NCBI GenBank assembly: GCA_003978675.1
Contig: QNYP01000031.1
Coordinates: 1 to 32,724 of the forward strand
DNA from: Hydrogenothermus sp.
GTDB lineage: Bacteria; Aquificota; Aquificia; Aquificales; Hydrogenothermaceae
Length of the DNA stretch: 32,724 bases
Reading direction: 5' to 3'
The position numbers and the translations under genes are program-made. Below are positions 8,013-16,028 of this stretch, piece by piece. Within the stretch, counting starts at the first letter, position 1, and the number at the start of each line of letters is the position of its first letter. The notes beneath the pieces were generated by a model. It did not search any database, was not told the DNA's origin, and saw only the letters and a list, made by a program, of their open reading frames with translations.

Positions 8013-8041
8013 AATATAATGAATGAGTATTCATTTGTCAA
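8013..8041 (-). promoter_or_regulatory. Promoter of the cytochrome-sirtuin operon
   Basis: On the minus strand a -35 TTGACA (8041-8036), a 17-nt spacer and a -10 TATATT (8018-8013) match the consensus closely. The start of transcription would be about 8006, giving a leader of about 50 nt before ATG 7957. The spacer is filled by an 18-bp palindrome. Confidence 0.8.
8018..8035. promoter_or_regulatory. TetR-type operator candidate, cytochrome-sirtuin promoter
   Basis: AATGAATGAGTATTCATT is a palindrome with perfect 7-bp arms and a 4-nt centre, lying exactly between -35 and -10. It is one of five related palindromes in the window; bound protein would block RNA polymerase. Confidence 0.7.
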
Positions 8042-8049
8042 TAATATTG

Positions 8050-8235
8050 TTATTTATCTGATAAAAGTTTTCCTCCTTTTGCCCAGTTTTCTCTATCTAT
8101 TTCTTCTATTACAATATAGGTTGATTCTGGTGGCTTATTTGCAACCTCTTCTAAAACTTTTGTTATTCCTTCTGCTATTTTTTGTTTTTGCTCTTTAGAT
8201 AATTTACCTGCAACTTTTACATTTACATAAGGCAT
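8050..8235 (-). CDS. 4-oxalocrotonate tautomerase-family protein
   Basis: Members of this family are about 60-residue subunits that use the N-terminal proline, exposed after Met removal, as a general base for keto-enol tautomerisation. The 61-residue sequence begins MPYVNVKVAGKLSKEQKQ, with Pro at position 2, and contains the typical helix (IAEGITKVLEE) and second strand (STYIVIEEI). Its natural substrate cannot be told from sequence. ATG 8235 lies 1 nt after the stop of the NtrC-type regulator, with its ribosome-binding site GGAGGA inside the end of that gene, so the two are coupled. Confidence 0.9.
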   Translation of the reverse strand: MPYVNVKVAGKLSKEQKQKIAEGITKVLEEVANKPPESTYIVIEEIDRENWAKGGKLLSDK

Positions 8236-8236
8236 A

Positions 8237-9598
8237 TTATTCCTCCAAATTATATTGTTTTATTTTTCTATATAGAGAAGATAAATCTACTTCTAAAATT
8301 TTTGCTATTTCCTTTAAATTTTTATGTCCATATTTTTCTAGAGCTAATTTTATGGTTTCCTTCTCTGCTAGTTCTTTTACTTCTTTCAGTGGTCTTATTC
8401 CAAAACTTAGAGCAGTTTTTTTTGGTTTTTTACCAATTATATATTCTGGTAAATCATCTATTGTTATTAATTTATCGCTAAAAATACAAAGCCTTTCCAT
8501 AAGATTTTTTAGTTCTCTAACATTTCCTGGCCAAGGATATTTTAGAAATATTTTTTTTACCTCTTCTGAAATTTCCGGCACAGGCATTTTATTTTCTATA
8601 CATGATTTTTGTAAGAAATGTTTTGCAAGTAAAATAATATCTTCTCCCCTTTCTCTAAGAGGGGGAACTTTTAATGGGATAACAGAAAGCCTAAATGCTA
8701 AATCTTGTCTAAAATTCCCTTTCGCTATTTCTTCGTCTAAATTTTTGTTAGTTGCTGAAATTATTCTTATGTCTACTTTTATTTTTTGATTACTTCCTAG
8801 TCTAGAAAATGTTTTTTCTTCTAAAACTCTAAGTAGTTTTGCCTGTGCTCTTAAGCTAAGGTCTGCTACCTCATCTAAGAATAATGTTCCTCCATCTGCA
8901 ATTTCTAATTTCCCAGCTTTTCTTGAAACTGCATTTGTGAAAGCTCCTTTTTCATAACCGAAAAGTTCTGCTTCAAAAAGTTCATCTGGTATAGCAGCAC
9001 AATTTATGTCTACAAAAGGTTTATCTGCTCTATCTGAAAGGTAATGTATGGATTTTGCTACAAGTTCCTTACCTGTTCCATTTTCTCCAAGTATTAAAAC
9101 CCAAGCATTTGTTTTTGCTACCTTTTCTATCTGTCTTTTTAGTTTTTGTATTGGTAGACTGTTTCCAATTATTTCAATATCACTTTCTTGTTTTTGTTTT
9201 AAAAACTCAAACTCTAATTCTTTTTTGATTTCTTCTTCTGCTTTGTCTAAGACTGCAATAATTGCTTCTGTTGATAAGGGTTTTTCTAAAAAGTCATAAG
9301 CCCCAAGTTTTAATGCTTTTACCGCAATAGGTATATTTGCATGTCCTGAAATCATTATTATTTTTGTGTGGGGAGAAAGTTTTTTTATGTATTCTATAAC
9401 TGAAGTTCCTTCTCCATCAGGTAGCCATACATCTAAGAAAACTATATCAAAATCTTTTTCTTTTAGTTTTTCTTTTGTTTCTTGTACAGATGATGAAACT
9501 TCTACAAAGTATCCTTCATCTTCTAAAATATCATTTAGGAGTTGTTTTATATTTTCCTCATCATCAACAACAAGTATTGATAAATTTCTATTTCCCAT
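8237..9598 (-). CDS. NtrC-family sigma-54-type response regulator with variant GAFTNA loop
   Basis: The order is: receiver domain (about 1-125; D12, D13, phosphoacceptor D56, S84, K106), AAA+ domain (about 145-375; Walker A GENGTGKE 171-178, Walker B GGTLFLDE 236-243, R-finger region RQDLAFRLSV), and a Fis-type helix-turn-helix (about 405-450). The loop that contacts sigma-54 is normally GAFTGA; here it is GAFTNA (218-223), so full sigma-54 activation may be altered or absent. No partner histidine kinase gene is adjacent. It follows alr with an 11-nt overlap and precedes the tautomerase gene, so it is probably transcribed from the nikM promoter or from an unseen internal one. Its targets cannot be deduced. 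Confidence 0.92.
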   Translation of the reverse strand: MGNRNLSILVVDDEENIKQLLNDILEDEGYFVEVSSSVQETKEKLKEKDFDIVFLDVWLPDGEGTSVIEYIKKLSPHTKIIMISGHANIPIAVKALKLGAYDFLEKPLSTEAIIAVLDKAEEEIKKELEFEFLKQKQESDIEIIGNSLPIQKLKRQIEKVAKTNAWVLILGENGTGKELVAKSIHYLSDRADKPFVDINCAAIPDELFEAELFGYEKGAFTNAVSRKAGKLEIADGGTLFLDEVADLSLRAQAKLLRVLEEKTFSRLGSNQKIKVDIRIISATNKNLDEEIAKGNFRQDLAFRLSVIPLKVPPLRERGEDIILLAKHFLQKSCIENKMPVPEISEEVKKIFLKYPWPGNVRELKNLMERLCIFSDKLITIDDLPEYIIGKKPKKTALSFGIRPLKEVKELAEKETIKLALEKYGHKNLKEIAKILEVDLSSLYRKIKQYNLEE

Positions 9599-10664
9599 TT
9601 TTTATTTCTATTCTCCTTACTCTTTTTGAAATTCCACACATAATTTCATAAGGAATAGTTTGTGCCAATTTTGCTACATCTGCAAATTTTATTTCTTTAT
9701 CTTTTTGTTTTCCTATTATTACTACTTCATCACCGATTTTTACATCTATGTTTGATAGATCAACAATAGTCATATCCATTGTTATATTTCCAATTATTTT
9801 TGCTTTTTTTCCATTTATTAAAAAATATCCTTTGTTAGACAACAGTCTTGGTAAACCATCTGCATATCCAAAGGAAACTACACCTATTTTCATATTTTTA
9901 TCTGCAGTGAAACTTCCTGTATATGATACTTTTTCGCCTTTTTTTAAATTTTTTATAGATATCAATTTTGCTTTTATATACATAATATTATCTAGTTCTA
10001 CTGGAAAATCTTCATAGGGTTTTTCTCCATAGATAACTAATCCTATCCTAACTAGATTACAGAAATCACATTTATATGTTAGCCCTGCACTATTTTGAGA
10101 ATGAATGTACTTAGGGTATATATTTTTTGAATTTAAATTTTTCAAAATTTCGTAAAATTGTTTTATTTGATTTTCTGTATACTCATTGTCCACATCTGCA
10201 GAGGGAAAATGCGTCATAAAACCTTGTATATTCAAATCTTTTGTTAAATTTATAACTTTTTCCATATCTTCTTTGTAAAATCCAAGTCTATTCATTCCTG
10301 TATCAAATTTAAGATGAATAGTTTTATTTTTTAATTTATGTGCAAGCTTTAATTGATTAAAATCTGAGATTACAGGAATAAGATTGTATTTATTAAAACA
10401 TTCTAATTCTTCTTCTAAAATTCCCCCAAGAACTAAGATATCTTTTTTTATCCTGTTTTCTTTTAAAATTTTACCTTCTTCTGCCGTTGCAACTGCTAAA
10501 AATTTTATGTAAGGAATTTCTTCTAATGTTTTTGATATTAAAACTGCATCATGTCCATAAGCGTCTGCCTTTACAACAGCTATAATATCTTTTTTTACAA
10601 ATGAGTATACTTTTTTTACATTTTCTTTTAATTTATCTGTATAAATTTCTGCCCAGCTTCTTAT
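9588..10664 (-). CDS. alr: Alanine racemase with no standard start codon
   Basis: Alr is a PLP enzyme that interconverts L- and D-alanine for peptidoglycan. The PLP lysine lies in AVVKADAYGHDA near the N-terminus, followed by KFDTGMNRLGF, the HSQNSAG region, VRIGLVIYG and the C-terminal beta-domain containing SYTGSF and SFGYADGLPR. The frame is open from 10697 to the stop at 9588, but no ATG, GTG or TTG lies in frame before 10295, which is far inside the enzyme. The best initiation point is ATA at 10664, giving (M)RSWAEI, a typical Alr N-terminus, 7 nt after an AAAGGGA ribosome-binding site; another ATA at 10682 has none. From 10664 the protein is 358 residues, a normal length. So the start is a real AUA codon, a mutation or a sequence error. 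The gene follows hypF closely and overlaps the next gene by 11 nt. Confidence 0.85.
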   Translation of the reverse strand: MRSWAEIYTDKLKENVKKVYSFVKKDIIAVVKADAYGHDAVLISKTLEEIPYIKFLAVATAEEGKILKENRIKKDILVLGGILEEELECFNKYNLIPVISDFNQLKLAHKLKNKTIHLKFDTGMNRLGFYKEDMEKVINLTKDLNIQGFMTHFPSADVDNEYTENQIKQFYEILKNLNSKNIYPKYIHSQNSAGLTYKCDFCNLVRIGLVIYGEKPYEDFPVELDNIMYIKAKLISIKNLKKGEKVSYTGSFTADKNMKIGVVSFGYADGLPRLLSNKGYFLINGKKAKIIGNITMDMTIVDLSNIDVKIGDEVVIIGKQKDKEIKFADVAKLAQTIPYEIMCGISKRVRRIEIKNGK

Positions 10665-10701
10665 TTTTGTATCCCTTTTTATGGTTTTGTTAGTATTTTA
10701 A

Positions 10702-12960
10702 TTATATATGAAGGAAAGGTTCTATTTTAGCTTTTGCAATTTGACCAAGAGATAAACCTCCATCATTTGTAGGAACTTTTTTATGGAGCAAAACTGTAAT
10801 GTTTTCCTTTTCAGCTAATCTTAATATTTTTTCCGTTAGTGGTTTATTTTGAAAAACTCCTCCTGTTAATCCAAGTTTTAAGCCTCTGCCATACCGTTTG
10901 TAAGTTTCAATTACCATGTGAGCCAGTGTATTTATAAACTTTGTAATTTTCGTTGGGATATTGGATTTATCCTCTATTAACTCAATAAAAATAGGTTTCC
11001 AATTAATACTTTTATCTATTTCAAATGAATAGTAATCTTTTACACTCCAGTTATAAAAATTTTCCATAATCATTCCTGATTGTCCCTCATAGGAGAGGAT
11101 TTGCCTAATATCTAAAATTGAAGCAACTGCATCAAACAGTCTTCCTACAGATGAAGATAATGGGCTGTTTAATCCCTTTTGCCAAGTTTTGTATAAAAGC
11201 TCTATCTCTTTTTGTTTAAAGGCTTTAACAGTTGGAATATCAGGTAAGTTTCCTCCAAAAATTTCAAAAAGTATAGATAAAGCAACTCTTCTTGGTTGTT
11301 TAACAGCCTTTTCTCCACCAATTAACTTGAAATAATTAAAGTGAGAAACTCTCTCATATCCTCTATAATCCGCTATTAAAAACTCTCCTCCCCATAAATT
11401 GCCATCTTCTCCGTAGCCTGTCCCATCCCAGCAAACAGCAAAAATAGGCTCATCTTTGATTTGGTTTTCTGCCATCAAGGAGAGAGCATGGGTATAATGG
11501 TGCTGTAGGCTAATTAATGAAATATTGTTTTCTTCTGCAAATTTTTTGGCCCACTGTGTAGAGTAATATCGTGGGTGCAAGTCTGAGACTACAACCTCAG
11601 GTTTAAAATCGTAAAGCTCAAAAAGTGAGTATATAATTTCTTCAAAATTTTTACAGGCATCAACAGTTTCAAGGTCTCCAATATGCTGACTGAGAAAAGC
11701 TTTATCGTCAAAGGCTATAGCTACTGTATTCTTCTGATGTCCTCCAACGCCGAGAATTTTTTTATTCAGTTTAAATGGTAGTTTTATAGGAAGTGGTGCA
11801 TAGCCCCTTGAACGACGAATAAAAGATAGTTTTTTATCTATTATCCTAACTACACTATCGTCAACTCTGTTTTTTATATCCCTATTGTGGATAAGAATAT
11901 AATCTGTGAAGATTGACAGTTTATCAAAAGCCTCTTCGTTGTCCTTTACAATTGGCTCATCAGATAGATTTGCAGATGTCATTACAAGGGGTTTCCCAAA
12001 ATCTTCTAAAAGTAGATGGTGAAGTGGTGAATAGGGTAGAAACACACCAATTCTATCTAAATAGGGTGCTATTTCTTTACTTAAATCTGTTCCTTCTTTT
12101 GCTTTTACAACTACTATAGGTCTTTCTGGAGATAGAATTATTGCCTCTTCAAAATCTGAAATCTGAGTATACTCCTTTATTTGATTAATATCTTTAAACA
12201 TTACAGCAAAGGGCTTTTCACCTCTTCTTTTTCTTTTTCTTAATATTTTTATGGTCTTATCGTTGCTAGCATCACATACTAAATGAAATCCACCAATTCC
12301 CTTAATTGCAAGGATTTTTCCCTCTTTTAAAAGAGCTACTGTGTCTTTTAAAGCCTGCTGTTTTTCTGATACAAGTTTTTTATCTGAAGTATAAAGAGTT
12401 ATGTAAGGTCCGCAAACAGGACAGGCATTTGGTTGAGCGTGAAATCTTCTATTATTTGGGTTATTGTATTCACTTTCACAGTCTAAGCACATTTTAAACT
12501 TTTTCATTGTTGTATTTGGTCTATCATAAGGCAGTTTTTCAATAATAGTAAAACGGGGTCCACAATTAGTGCAGTTTATAAATGGGTATCTGTATCTTCG
12601 GTTTTTCGGGTTATTAAGCTCCTTCAAACATTCTTTACAGGTTGAAATATCAGGTAGGATAAAAACCTCTTTTTTTCCTTTACTTTTTGAGCTTCTTATC
12701 TCAAAATCTTTAAACTCTGTTAGTGGAAGTTCCTCTATTTCCTGTGAAAATATATGGGCAAGTGGTGGCTTTTCTGTATGTAGTGAGATTAAAAACTGAT
12801 TTATATCCTTTTCTTCTCCTTGTATTTCAATAACAACTCCATAAGTATCATTTATCACATATCCTTTTAGATTTAACTTCTTAGCAAGATTATAAACAAA
12901 AGGTCTAAAACCTACTCCCTGAACCGCACCTGTAAGATGAATTTTTAATCTTTTTTCCAA
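10702..12960 (-). CDS. hypF: Carbamoyltransferase HypF, complete
   Basis: HypF uses carbamoyl phosphate and ATP to load HypE, the first step of cyanide ligand synthesis for the [NiFe] site. All domains are present in the 752 residues: an N-terminal acylphosphatase domain with catalytic Arg (VQGVGFRPF), two C4 zinc fingers (CKEC/CTNC and CLDC/CPVC), a YrdC-like domain (AIKGIGGFHLVCDAS to FIRRSRGYAPLP), and a Kae1-like domain (metal-binding HHYTH, DGTGYGEDGNLWGGEF, LTGGVFQNKPL, NDGGLSLGQ). It starts at TTG 12960 with GAGG upstream. It lies 9 nt after nikO, so nickel uptake and HypF share a message. It is the functional copy; a degenerate paralogue lies at 20428-22539. Confidence 0.95.
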   Translation of the reverse strand: MEKRLKIHLTGAVQGVGFRPFVYNLAKKLNLKGYVINDTYGVVIEIQGEEKDINQFLISLHTEKPPLAHIFSQEIEELPLTEFKDFEIRSSKSKGKKEVFILPDISTCKECLKELNNPKNRRYRYPFINCTNCGPRFTIIEKLPYDRPNTTMKKFKMCLDCESEYNNPNNRRFHAQPNACPVCGPYITLYTSDKKLVSEKQQALKDTVALLKEGKILAIKGIGGFHLVCDASNDKTIKILRKRKRRGEKPFAVMFKDINQIKEYTQISDFEEAIILSPERPIVVVKAKEGTDLSKEIAPYLDRIGVFLPYSPLHHLLLEDFGKPLVMTSANLSDEPIVKDNEEAFDKLSIFTDYILIHNRDIKNRVDDSVVRIIDKKLSFIRRSRGYAPLPIKLPFKLNKKILGVGGHQKNTVAIAFDDKAFLSQHIGDLETVDACKNFEEIIYSLFELYDFKPEVVVSDLHPRYYSTQWAKKFAEENNISLISLQHHYTHALSLMAENQIKDEPIFAVCWDGTGYGEDGNLWGGEFLIADYRGYERVSHFNYFKLIGGEKAVKQPRRVALSILFEIFGGNLPDIPTVKAFKQKEIELLYKTWQKGLNSPLSSSVGRLFDAVASILDIRQILSYEGQSGMIMENFYNWSVKDYYSFEIDKSINWKPIFIELIEDKSNIPTKITKFINTLAHMVIETYKRYGRGLKLGLTGGVFQNKPLTEKILRLAEKENITVLLHKKVPTNDGGLSLGQIAKAKIEPFLHI

Positions 12961-12969
12961 AGTTTTCCT

Positions 12970-13746
12970 CTAAAAATCATGTGTATGGTAATGTCTATGT
13001 TCTAATTTGCCATGTCTGTGTCTGTGAATGTGGACTAAACCAGCCTTTTTTAACATTTCAATATCTTTAATAAACTCTTCAAGATTTCCATCATATATTA
13101 TCTGGTGGTCTTCTGACAATACAAGTCCCCTATCTCCAAGCTCTAAAGATAAACTTAAATTATGTGTTGTTATGATAGTCGTTAAATTAAGCTCATATAA
13201 AAAATCTATAAGCCACCCGGTAGTTTTTGGGTCTAAGTTTGCTGTTGGCTCATCAAGTAGTAAAACTTCAGGCTCTAAAATTAGAAGTGCAGCAAGGCAT
13301 ACTTTCTGCTTTTCTCCGCCACTTAGATTAAACGGTGGTTCATTTAAGTATTTATAAACTCCAAGCTTATCTGCCCAGTATTTTACCTTCTCATCAATAT
13401 CTTCCTTTTTATCTCCAAGCTGTCTCAATCCAAAAGCTATCTCATCGTAAACTGTAGGATTAAATATCATACTGTCTGGGTTTTGAAATAAAAACACAAC
13501 TTCTTTTCTAAACTTTCTGTTAAACTCCTTATTTTTTAACTGTTTTTTGTTAATCTCTACCCCTTTGTAAAAATACTTTCCCTTTTGAGGAAACAAAAGC
13601 CCATTTATTATTTTTAAAAGGGTAGATTTACCACTTCCATTTATTCCAAGTAAAACAACTTTCTCTTTCTCTTTGACTTTAAAGGTTATATCTTTTAATA
13701 GCTCATTATTGTTGTATTTAAAATAAACATTTTTTAACTCAATCAT
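12970..13746 (-). CDS. nikO: Nickel ECF transporter ATPase with His-rich tail
   Basis: This is the ABC ATPase that drives nickel/cobalt uptake with NikM and NikQ at the inner membrane. It has Walker A GINGSGKST, Q-loop LFQNPDSM, signature LSGGEKQK, Walker B VLLLDEPTANLD and switch His in TTHN, over 258 residues. Residues 238-258 form an unusual His-rich tail (nine His, ending HRHYHTHDF), which could bind or buffer Ni(II) next to the transporter. The cobalt homologue CbiO is the alternative; the hydrogenase context and the NikK/NikL genes next door favour nickel. It overlaps nikQ by 8 nt. Confidence 0.88.
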   Translation of the reverse strand: MIELKNVYFKYNNNELLKDITFKVKEKEKVVLLGINGSGKSTLLKIINGLLFPQKGKYFYKGVEINKKQLKNKEFNRKFRKEVVFLFQNPDSMIFNPTVYDEIAFGLRQLGDKKEDIDEKVKYWADKLGVYKYLNEPPFNLSGGEKQKVCLAALLILEPEVLLLDEPTANLDPKTTGWLIDFLYELNLTTIITTHNLSLSLELGDRGLVLSEDHQIIYDGNLEEFIKDIEMLKKAGLVHIHRHRHGKLEHRHYHTHDF

Positions 13747-14290
13747 TGAAAAAGCCCCTTGACTTCATTCCCTGTGAAATTTCTTTAGAGTTGTTTATTG
13801 ATTTATTAAAAAAATAAAAAAACATACTTGAAACAAAATTATAGCTATCTGATAGTTTAGGTTTATTTAGAAGTCTACTTTCTAATGCAAATTTAAAATC
13901 CTCTAAATATTTTTTGAAGGTTAAAATCTGAGTGTAAGATAAAACTAATATATATGAAAGGGTTTTAGAAAATGATAAAGCTTTAAAGAGGTTTACTTTT
14001 GATATAAATAAAAATGTTAGAAAAGTGATACTGAAAACCCTTAAATTTATTAAAAGTATATAGTCTATCCAGCTAATATCTTTATAAATTGCATAGCCTA
14101 TATAGGAAATTGTTATAAAGGAGTTAAAAATCAGTATAGCTTTTAAGGTTTTTTTTACTATTTTAGAAAACTGTCTTCCTGACAGAATAAACAGGATAAC
14201 TATAGAACCTATAAAAAAGTATACATTGTGAATAGAAGTTAAAAATATTACACCAATAATATAAAAAGCAAAAAGAATTTTTTCTTTCAT
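13739..14290 (-). CDS. nikQ: Nickel ECF transporter transmembrane coupling protein
   Basis: The T-component links the substrate-binding membrane protein NikM to the ATPase. It is a hydrophobic 183-residue protein with about five membrane stretches and the coupling motif near the C-terminus (GMKSRGFF), which contacts the ATPase in ECF transporters. It is shorter than the more usual 220-260 residues, with the missing part in the cytoplasmic region, but no frameshift is seen. It lies 3 nt downstream of nikM and overlaps nikO by 8 nt. CbiQ is the cobalt alternative. Confidence 0.82.
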   Translation of the reverse strand: MKEKILFAFYIIGVIFLTSIHNVYFFIGSIVILFILSGRQFSKIVKKTLKAILIFNSFITISYIGYAIYKDISWIDYILLINLRVFSITFLTFLFISKVNLFKALSFSKTLSYILVLSYTQILTFKKYLEDFKFALESRLLNKPKLSDSYNFVSSMFFYFFNKSINNSKEISQGMKSRGFFND

Positions 14291-14293
14291 CTC

Positions 14294-14956
14294 TTAATTT
14301 TCCATTCCAAGTGGTTTGTGAGCTTTAACTTTTTCAATAAATTTAACAACAATCAGTGTGAATATTCCTTCAATAACTCCAAAATAAAGTATATGAGAAC
14401 CTAATAATGCAGGAACAGTTATTGAAATATCAAATGGAAAGTATAAAGGTTTTCCACTACCATCATGGGCAATTATAGGCTGAATACCAAGGATAATAGC
14501 AAAGAATAAAGAAGCTACAACTATTGAAATCCATCCAGAGATAAACAGGGCAATATTTTTATTTATTCTATTCAAAAATTTATATGTAAAGCACGCTACA
14601 AAAGAAGCGATGAAACCCATTCCTAAAGAGTTAACAGACCAAGCAGTTATACCACCATCTCCAAAAATTAGAGACTGTATAATTAGAACAAAACTTATAG
14701 ATACAAAAGCTATCCATGGGTTAAATAATATTGATAAAACTGCCGTCCCTATTGCATGTCCACTTGTTCCGCCGGGAATAGGGATATTTATCATCATTGC
14801 TAAAAATGATAATGCTGTTAATGTCGCAATAAAAGGAAATGTCTCTTCATTTAAGTTTTCTCTTAGGTTTTTTATTCCATATGCTAAAAGTGGAATACTT
14901 ACTGCGTAAGCAGAAATATATGTTTGAGGAGAAAGGTATCCATCAGGAATATGCAT
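14294..14956 (-). CDS. nikM: Nickel ECF transporter substrate-binding membrane protein
   Basis: NikM/CbiM binds Ni2+ or Co2+ and is the specificity component. The start MHIPDGYLSP is the invariant N-terminus of the family: the Met1-His2 amino terminus is inserted into the protein and ligates the metal. Several membrane helices follow, with the conserved GGTSGHAIGTA segment around residue 65 providing further His. The length of 220 residues fits NikM without a fused NikN. No NikN gene lies next to it; NikK and NikL upstream probably fill that role. ATG 14956 follows an AGAGGA ribosome-binding site. It is transcribed from the operator-bearing promoter at 14990-15018. Confidence 0.92.
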   Translation of the reverse strand: MHIPDGYLSPQTYISAYAVSIPLLAYGIKNLRENLNEETFPFIATLTALSFLAMMINIPIPGGTSGHAIGTAVLSILFNPWIAFVSISFVLIIQSLIFGDGGITAWSVNSLGMGFIASFVACFTYKFLNRINKNIALFISGWISIVVASLFFAIILGIQPIIAHDGSGKPLYFPFDISITVPALLGSHILYFGVIEGIFTLIVVKFIEKVKAHKPLGMEN

Positions 14957-14989
14957 TTTAATCCTCTAACTTATAAAGTATCGGCTATT

Positions 14990-15018
14990 AATATAATGAA
15001 TGAGCATTCATCTGTCAA
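14990..15018 (-). promoter_or_regulatory. Promoter of the nikMQO-hypF operon
   Basis: On the minus strand a -35 TTGACA (15018-15013), a 17-nt spacer and a -10 TATATT (14995-14990) have the same layout as the cytochrome promoter at 8013-8041. The leader to ATG 14956 is about 27 nt. Confidence 0.8.
14995..15012. promoter_or_regulatory. TetR-type operator candidate, nikM promoter
   Basis: AATGAATGAGCATTCATC fills the -35/-10 spacer. ATGAATG and CATTCAT form a perfect inverted repeat around AG. It has the same position relative to the promoter as the site at 8018-8035. Confidence 0.7.
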
Positions 15019-15041
15019 TTTAGCCTACTCTACTGTTTTTC

Positions 15042-16028
15042 TTAAAATAATGTTGAAAATGTAAATATAATTCTGTATTTCTCTTTTCCTTCTGCTCCTT
15101 GCTGTAAACTTTCCTCATTTAGGTTTGTCCATGTAGGAATTTTAACTCCTGCACCGAAACTAATAGTATTGTAATAAGCTCTAAATCCATATAGTGTGTA
15201 AATAATATCTCCTCCTGTTGCTTGTAGACCTATCCCATTTTCCTTATCTCTACCTAAGTTTAAATAGTTAATTTCAAAATCTAAGTCTAATCTGAATTTA
15301 TTTTTCACTGAAGAATATATTTTATAAGTAAATGCAGTGTTTATCCTAAACTCATCTCCAAATTTATATTTAACTTTATTTTCATATTCATACTCAAAGA
15401 ACTTTAAATAATTAATATCAAAAATTAGTGTAAAGTTTTCTGTAAATTGTTTTGTTGCTGAAAATCCTAGAAGTGTTGTAGGTTTACCAAAACCTATAGA
15501 CATTCCCGGGTCAATATTTCCATCTTTGTCTTTCATATTAGGATTTCCTGTAGGAAGTGTAAAACCTCCATAAATCGTAAAGTGCCAATCCATAAGGTCA
15601 TCTAAACTTTCCATTTCAGGAATAAGTTGAAAACCATCATCATATTTAAAACCTAAAACAGCCATTAAAGATACATCTCCAAAGTTTGCTGTATTATAAG
15701 AGTTGTCCTCTAATTTTTTTACATCATAAGGTAAGAAAAGATATAAAGATAAATAAGATTTCAAACCGTATCCTAGTCCATACATCCAAAAAGTATAACT
15801 GTCTGTTTCGTTATCTCTTTGTGGGGTATATTTTTTAAATTTTGCATAGTCTAATTTCAAATAACCTAAAAATTTACCTTCAGGTAATGTTAAAGAAGAA
15901 GATGTTTCCAAAGGAGAACCAGGTCCTTCTAAACCAGCTGTTCCTAAAGAGGCAACTCCATGATGTGCATAAACAACCCCATAACTAGCTAGTGAAAATG
16001 CTAGAATTAATTCATTCAGTTTTTTCAA
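15042..16028 (-). CDS. Outer-membrane beta-barrel protein linked to nickel transport genes
   Basis: I do not know a name for this family. The 328 residues start with a signal peptide (residues 1-21, ending GVVYA) and the mature protein would start HHGVASLG. The rest is a series of amphipathic beta-strands with aromatic girdle residues and a C-terminal Phe (FTFSTLF), as in outer-membrane barrels of about 12-14 strands. No TonB box or plug is evident, so it would be a porin-like channel. It starts at TTG 16028, with AGGAGG 7 nt upstream inside the end of nikL (17-nt overlap), so it is translationally coupled to NikL/NikK. A role in metal entry across the outer membrane is inferred from context only. 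Confidence 0.75.
   Translation of the reverse strand: MKKLNELILAFSLASYGVVYAHHGVASLGTAGLEGPGSPLETSSSLTLPEGKFLGYLKLDYAKFKKYTPQRDNETDSYTFWMYGLGYGLKSYLSLYLFLPYDVKKLEDNSYNTANFGDVSLMAVLGFKYDDGFQLIPEMESLDDLMDWHFTIYGGFTLPTGNPNMKDKDGNIDPGMSIGFGKPTTLLGFSATKQFTENFTLIFDINYLKFFEYEYENKVKYKFGDEFRINTAFTYKIYSSVKNKFRLDLDFEINYLNLGRDKENGIGLQATGGDIIYTLYGFRAYYNTISFGAGVKIPTWTNLNEESLQQGAEGKEKYRIIFTFSTLF

Noticed and set aside
9588..10295. Alanine racemase starting at ATG 10295
   Set aside because: This would remove the PLP lysine and about a third of the enzyme; upstream codons in the same frame encode the missing conserved part.
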